Shown here piece by piece: positions 8,701-10,641 of a DNA stretch of 10,641 nt. The stretch covers positions 182,763 to 193,403 of the forward strand of contig WELB01000120.1 of NCBI GenBank assembly GCA_009602725.1, written 5' to 3'. Within the stretch, counting starts at the first letter, position 1. Every line of letters begins with the position of its first letter. This DNA comes from Spirogloea muscicola (lineage: Eukaryota; Streptophyta; Zygnematophyceae; Spirogloeales; Spirogloeaceae). The notes under the pieces are model-generated. The model had not been told where the DNA came from, searched no databases, and saw only the letters and a list, made by a program, of their open reading frames with translations. Made by a program: the position numbers and the translations under genes.

Positions 8701-9480
8701 AACATGTGGAGAGTCACTGTAGCCTTGACAGCATGCAGGCCTGTTTTGCATCCGTGTGGACACACATGCTTTTTTGCTTTTCTAATCAATGTGGCTCATC
8801 TTCCACAGATGTTTGTTGCTTGTGGCCTGAGTAACACGGGAGATCCTTCCAGAAAGCCCGGGAGTGGCATGTGGCACATATTTCAGCGACACCTTAATGG
8901 AGGTGTCCAGATTGACTTGAACAGGTGGCTACACCATCGTTTTGCAGACACTCAATGCTTTCCTTAGGAGCCTATTTTGAGACGTTGGGTTAAATCCTGA
9001 ATCACCTGGGGCCTATTGACACTTAGTACCACAATTGCTGCTGTTGTCTACACAGTAACTCAATTTGCTACAAGGTCAAGCAGAGCATCTCTGACCTTCT
9101 TGCTCCTGCTCTTTCAGTTCTTTCTTTGTTGGGGATGCGGCAGGTAGAGCAAGTGATCACAGTGCAGCTGATCGTGGCTTTGCTGAGGTAAGCGTCTCAC
9201 TGCTCTGCTGTGGACTTCAGGTGACATTGTTAATGGATTCACTATGAAGTACTACAGATTGTAGGTTACTATCGGATTAGTTAGGCTTGCTAGGCAACGT
9301 CAAGCACGGTAGTGGCAGCCACATTGTGAATTTGTCTCTTGCAATCAGTGTGCCAGTTGAGGTTTTCACTACGCAGCAGTAGGTACATCTAACGCGGATA
9401 TGTGCTTTTGCTCTCTGCAGGCTGTGGGATTGAGATTCTGCCAGCCTGAAGAAATTTTCCTTGGAGACCACAAGCTCTGA
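5739..9480 (+). CDS. ZDP: ZDP-like polynucleotide 3'-phosphatase with one PARP-type zinc finger, 12 exons
   Basis: Nuclear DNA repair enzyme that removes 3'-phosphate ends at breaks, as plant ZDP and the phosphatase half of PNKP do. Exons: 5739-5786, 6440-6522, 6711-6795, 6964-7119, 7339-7416, 7578-7631, 7719-7864, 8090-8171, 8358-8474, 8809-8924, 9118-9187, 9421-9480. All are in phase and give 364 residues. Residues 3-72 form a PARP-type finger: DVAEYAKSSRGACK, then ECNGMVLKGALRLG, then WFHPPCYF, with ligands C15, C18, H46 and C49. KRRKV (96-100) is a likely nuclear signal. The HAD phosphatase domain runs from about 200: FDFDGT (nucleophile D205, acid/base D207), FTNES (247-251), RKPGSGMW (K299) and VGDAAGR (326-332) with SAADRGFAEAVGL. 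It ends PEEIFLGDHKL. There is no FHA or kinase domain. Arabidopsis ZDP has three fingers; this has one. The ATG is the first after an in-frame TGA and has a purine at -3. Introns 7 and 9 appear to use GC donors. Residues 101-195 match nothing I know. Confidence 0.92.
5787..6439 (+). other. Intron 1 of the ZDP-like gene (653 bases)
   Basis: The donor GTAGCG follows the first zinc-ligand cysteine (GACK) and the acceptor ATATCAG precedes the second (ECNG), so splicing rebuilds the CKEC ligand pair. This is the longest intron in the window. Several frames are open because of its GC-rich start, and a 59-codon Cys-rich frame lies at 6219-6398. None is needed for the protein. Confidence 0.85.
7632..7718 (+). 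other. Intron 6 of the ZDP-like gene: 87 bases, in frame, no stop codon
   Basis: The donor GTACAG follows FDTVIFSE and the acceptor CATGCAG precedes LVINVDNSQ. The length is divisible by three and the frame through it has no stop, so retention would insert 29 residues between the finger and the phosphatase domain. I favour splicing because the sites are good and the peptide is low in charge and rich in His, Cys and Leu. Confidence 0.6.
7865..8089 (+). other. Intron 7 of the ZDP-like gene: probable GC-AG intron
   Basis: Exon 7 ends ...AGACG and the intron begins GCAAGT, the standard GC-donor sequence. Joining CG to the G at 8090 makes an Arg codon and gives TSIRRHGADAWALLYPSIP, matching the block after the DxDGT motif in the family. 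The nearby GT (GTGCTA at 7869) would leave the wrong phase. Confidence 0.8.
8475..8808 (+). other. Intron 9 of the ZDP-like gene: probable GC-AG intron (334 bases)
   Basis: Exon 9 ends GLPMQ with CAG followed by GCACGT, and exon 10 begins ATGTTTGTT (MFVACG) after CCACAG. GLPMQMFVACG aligns with the family segment of type GVPFQV. A GT alternative at 8456 (AAA/GTTGGC) keeps phase but deletes the conserved VGLPMQ. The intron also holds a 19-base tandem duplication. Confidence 0.7.
8641..8678 (+). repeat. Perfect 19-base tandem duplication in intron 9
   Basis: GTTGATCTGCAGTCACTGG occurs twice without interruption (8641-8659 and 8660-8678). It is probably a recent slippage or repair product. Each unit contains CTGCAG, which could act as a decoy acceptor, but no coding frame follows. 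Confidence 0.95.
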
Positions 9481-9842
9481 CGTGACTGCCTGTGGCGCAC
9501 AAGTACGTTATGCTTGCTAGAAGGGATGCGAGACGAGGAGCCTGACCATTATCAGAACGAAGCTGGTCATGGTAGTCAGAGAAGCCTAGACAGTGTGGGC
9601 CGCCTGGTTAGAGCGGTTGCCCAAGAGGCCGGAGCGGTGAGTTAACAGCTGCCAAAGGCGCAGGTTGGCCAGTGGTTGAGGCCTCATGTTGCGTGCCTGA
9701 CAGGCGAGCGCTTTGCATCCTCATCAAGGAGGCCCAATTGCCACATTTGCCACGCTGAGGCTTTGGACATTGTGCCCAGCAAAGCGCGCCTGGGTTGCTC
9801 TTCCTCCCCTCAGCTCAGCTATTGCTGGCTCGGGGTTACCAA
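9481..9842. other. 3' flank of the ZDP-like gene, no recognisable gene
   Basis: No conserved coding frame, transfer RNA or clear polyadenylation motif is visible here. The short open frames from 9676 and 9713 are overlapping and show no motifs. From about 9702 the sequence begins to match a later segment near 10160 (AGGCGAGCGCTTTGCATC against AGGCGATCGCTTTGCATC), marking the left part of the repeat region. Confidence 0.6.
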
Positions 9843-9953
9843 GAGCGCCCTGTCTGCCTAGCCTGAGGCTCCGCTGTTACAGTCATGAACACCCTCTCTA
9901 TGCACCTGGCTGGCTTTTACAGCCGCTCGTTTTGGTCTAGCAGCCGCATTCTG
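9702..9953 (+). repeat. Dispersed repeat, copy 2 (long form)
   Basis: The core at 9843-9953 contains GCGCCCTGTCTGCCTAGCC, then GAGGCTCCGCTGTTAC, CATGAACACCCTC, ATGCACCTGGCTGG, ACAGCCGCTCGTTT and AGCAGCCGCATTCT. Upstream it shares GGGTTGCTCTTCCTCCCCTC with copy 3, and near 9702 an 18-base block with one mismatch. It has the same orientation as the other copies. Confidence 0.8.
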
Positions 9954-10159
9954 CTTAACATGTAGAGACGTCCCCGCACCCGGCAACATTGGATGTGGAG
10001 CAAGATCTGGCGCCTGCTCGGACGGTCCATTCGCTGCTGGCCTCTCAAGCTGACCAGCGGCGCCGGAAACAGGGTGCAGCCCTTCCCGGTGGCTCGATGC
10101 CTTTGGGGCGCTTGTTTCCTGCTACCGAATGCGTTTGTGTATGTGCCTACAGCGGTCCC

Positions 10160-10380
10160 AGGCGATCGCTTTGCATCGCCGGGGTGGTCGCGCCCTTGCA
10201 GCAGCCTCTGGTTTGCGCAGCGGGGTTGCTCTTCCTCCCCTCAGCTCATCTGACTTCTACTGCTGACACGGGGTTATTGAGGGCGCCCTGTCTGCCTAGC
10301 CTTTTGCTCCGTCATTAAAACCTGTATGCATCTGGCTGGCAGTTTACAGCCGATTCTTTAATATCAGCACCCGCATTCTC
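10160..10380 (+). repeat. Dispersed repeat, copy 3 (long form)
   Basis: The blocks of copy 2 recur in the same order at offsets of 458, 431 and 438 bases: GGCGATCGCTTTGCATC at 10161, GGGTTGCTCTTCCTCCCCTC at 10223 and GCGCCCTGTCTGCCTAGCC at 10283. After these come CTGTATGCATCTGGCTGG, TTTACAGCCG and CACCCGCATTCTC. The changing offsets show small insertions and deletions since duplication. Confidence 0.8.
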
Positions 10381-10404
10381 ATTGATGAGCTCAACCGATG
10401 AGCT

Positions 10405-10522
10405 CTCGGGGGTATATGGAGCGCCGTGTCTGCCTAACCCGTGGCTCCGCTATCGTAGTCATCAACACCCTCTGTATGCACCGATGGCTTTCACAGCCGC
10501 TCGTCTAATATCAGCAGTCGTT
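10405..10522 (+). repeat. Dispersed repeat, copy 4 (core only)
   Basis: GCGCCGTGTCTGCCTAACC at 10421, GTGGCTCCGCTATCG, GTCATCAACACCCTCTGTATG, ACAGCCGCTCGTCTAATATC and CAGCAGTCGTTTAG follow the order of the other copies. The start lies 138 bases after the matching point of copy 3, so copies 3 and 4 are in tandem. Confidence 0.8.
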
Positions 10523-10604
10523 TAGAAAAGGAATTGGGGCAACCAGGCGGTTTCGTGCGCGCTCGGCGCGGCAGGCCAGGGCCCGCACGTCGGGAAGAGC
10601 CGCC

Positions 10605-10605
<1 letters not shown>

Positions 10606-10635
<30 letters not shown>
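10606..10635 (+). repeat. (CGG)10 tract at the window edge
   Basis: Ten perfect CGG units follow a GC-rich stretch beginning near 10555. Similar tracts lie at the starts of both genes in the window, so this may mark the 5' end of a third gene on the plus strand beyond the edge. That is inference only. Confidence 0.9.
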
Positions 10636-10641
10636 ACGAGC

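Noticed and set aside
9600-9690. tRNA-like strings (GGTTAGAGCGGTTGCC and TGGCCAGTGGTTGAGGCC) suggesting a tRNA gene or a tRNA-derived SINE.
   Set aside because: I cannot form a cloverleaf with matching acceptor stem, anticodon arm and T-loop, and no proper B box follows at the right distance.
9676-10318. Overlapping open frames at 9676-9861, 9713-9940, 9989-10318 and 9993-10253.
   Set aside because: They lie in the repeat region, show no domains, and the frames are not conserved between repeat copies.

Overview
The window comes from a nuclear genome in the plant lineage, most likely a green alga. Both genes are broken into many small exons by introns of about 90 to 650 bases. Both encode plant-type proteins: a CNNM/DUF21 plus CBS-pair membrane protein, and a stand-alone 3'-phosphatase with a PARP-type zinc finger (the ZDP architecture, without the kinase domain of animal PNKP). 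GC-rich triplet tracts at gene starts would fit a chlorophyte, perhaps a trebouxiophyte; that narrower placement is a guess. Nothing bacterial, viral or CRISPR-like is visible.

Layout. Bases 37-4186 (+) hold a ten-exon gene for a CNNM/CorC/Mam3-family protein, probably involved in magnesium or other divalent cation transport. I rebuilt it from splice junctions that keep phase and restore conserved motifs. Its last exon is the only uncertain part. Bases 4187-5738 are intergenic and promoter DNA, with no recognisable gene. They hold one copy of a dispersed repeat, a (GCC)11 tract and a (CGG)13 tract in inverted relation, and a 16-base tandem repeat. Bases 5739-9480 (+) hold a twelve-exon gene for a 364-residue ZDP-like DNA 3'-phosphatase. 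It has one N-terminal PARP-type finger (C15, C18, H46, C49), a nuclear localisation signal and a HAD-type phosphatase domain. Two of its eleven introns appear to start with GC instead of GT. Bases 9481-10641 carry no recognisable gene. They contain three further copies of the dispersed repeat, and the window ends in a (CGG)10 tract like those beside the starts of both genes, so another gene may begin just beyond the edge.

The two genes lie head to tail on the same strand, about 1.55 kb apart. They have no obvious functional link: one is a membrane transporter or regulator, the other trims blocked 3' ends in DNA single-strand break and base excision repair. I see no novel multi-gene system. 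The points most worth a second look are the paired GC-AG introns, the single-finger ZDP architecture, the direct-repeat family flanking the ZDP gene, and the triplet tracts at gene starts.
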